The translations under genes and the position numbers were made by a program. The notes under the pieces were generated by a model. The model saw nothing but the letters and a program-made list of their open reading frames with translations. It had not been told where the DNA came from and searched no databases. DNA of 64,000 nucleotides. Origin: a virus. The stretch is from IMG/VR virus record IMGVR_UViG_3300042543_000704, positions 1 to 64,000 of that record; one strand, written 5' to 3'. The first letter of the stretch is position 1; the number at the start of each line of letters is the position of its first letter. Below, one piece after another: positions 63,825 to 64,000 of this stretch.

Positions 63825-64000
63825 CTGCAGCGCCTACCCCAGAGTGGCTCATGGAAACCACCCCAGACGGGCAGGTTGCCCTTGCGCCCTTGCCTGTTCC
63901 GCCCAAATCAGAAAACCCCTTCAAGCTGTGGGTGATAGGACCTACAGGTGATATGCCGCAGCGGCGTATCTACCTTGCTCTTCACAACGATTACTCGGAA
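63821..64000 (+). CDS. Start of a gene running out of the window
   Basis: ATG 63821 overlaps the previous stop (ATGA). The 60 visible residues begin MTAAPTPEWLMETTPDGQVA and stay open to the last base. Too little for a family call. Confidence 0.5.
   Translation, partial: MTAAPTPEWLMETTPDGQVALAPLPVPPKSENPFKLWVIGPTGDMPQRRIYLALHNDYSE

Noticed and set aside
1-64000. Search for tRNA genes, integrase, insertion sequences, attachment sites, major capsid protein and DNA polymerase
   Set aside because: No cloverleaf-type T-arm context, recombinase motifs, transposase frames, HK97-type capsid or polymerase motifs were found by reading; absence by eye is not proof.

Overview
The window reads as 64 kb of a tailed double-stranded DNA phage genome. 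A cyanophage of picocyanobacteria (Synechococcus/Cyanobium type) is the best guess. Many small proteins resemble families I associate with such hosts (for example a LRAARRPKPPSLK motif near 37.2 kb and a KVPNCVPV micro-protein near 52.7 kb), but no photosynthesis gene is present to fix the host. Both ends cut through genes. I found no tRNA, CRISPR array, insertion sequence, integrase, major capsid gene or DNA polymerase gene.

Left arm (1-22.3 kb), virion genes. A large tail fibre and three small genes run rightward (1-4.9 kb) and meet a long leftward block (22.1-4.9 kb). Read in its own direction, that block holds a large Pro/Arg-rich protein, several Gly/Ala-rich proteins, a giant 11-residue-repeat protein, a probable small terminase, the large terminase, the portal, a Pro/Gln-rich protein whose start lies deep inside the portal gene, and a C39-like cysteine peptidase. 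A consensus promoter (TTGATT-N17-TATAAT, minus strand) at 22.2 kb starts this block.

Hub (22.2-22.8 kb). A leftward terminator, the leftward promoter, a GCAGCA-rich stretch and about 190 bases of G-poor, pyrimidine-rich strand separate the two arms.

Right arm (22.8-64 kb), mostly rightward, with many small overlapping genes. From 22.7 to 38.6 kb ten copies of a palindromic element (TCAGCAGTGCACAC) sit 28-88 bases upstream of genes, often just after a GC-rich hairpin terminator. Recognisable products are a Gp157-like protein, a DUF932 protein, a GHKL ATPase fused to an HExxH domain, a GP88-like protein, a sliding-clamp-like protein, two OB-fold/SSB-like proteins, a glycosyltransferase, a subtilisin, a PD-(D/E)XK exonuclease, a dCTP deaminase-like protein, two HNH proteins, an XRE regulator, a primase-helicase, a dNMP kinase and a degenerate deaminase. 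Together these suggest early takeover, nucleotide metabolism and replication. A cluster of TGTCAAG repeats at 58.4-58.75 kb, just after the primase-helicase gene, looks like a replication origin.

The most unusual locus is 26.35-28.72 kb. Nine copies of the C-terminal module of formylglycine-generating-enzyme (FGE)/C-type-lectin proteins (RGGSW ... GFRVVC), the module diversified by diversity-generating retroelements (DGRs), are strung in tandem. They lie around an FGE core that stops exactly where this module should begin. Six modules end in an inverted repeat (CCTCCCCCGGGAGG and variants) placed like the hairpin next to DGR target sites. No reverse transcriptase or template repeat is visible in the window.
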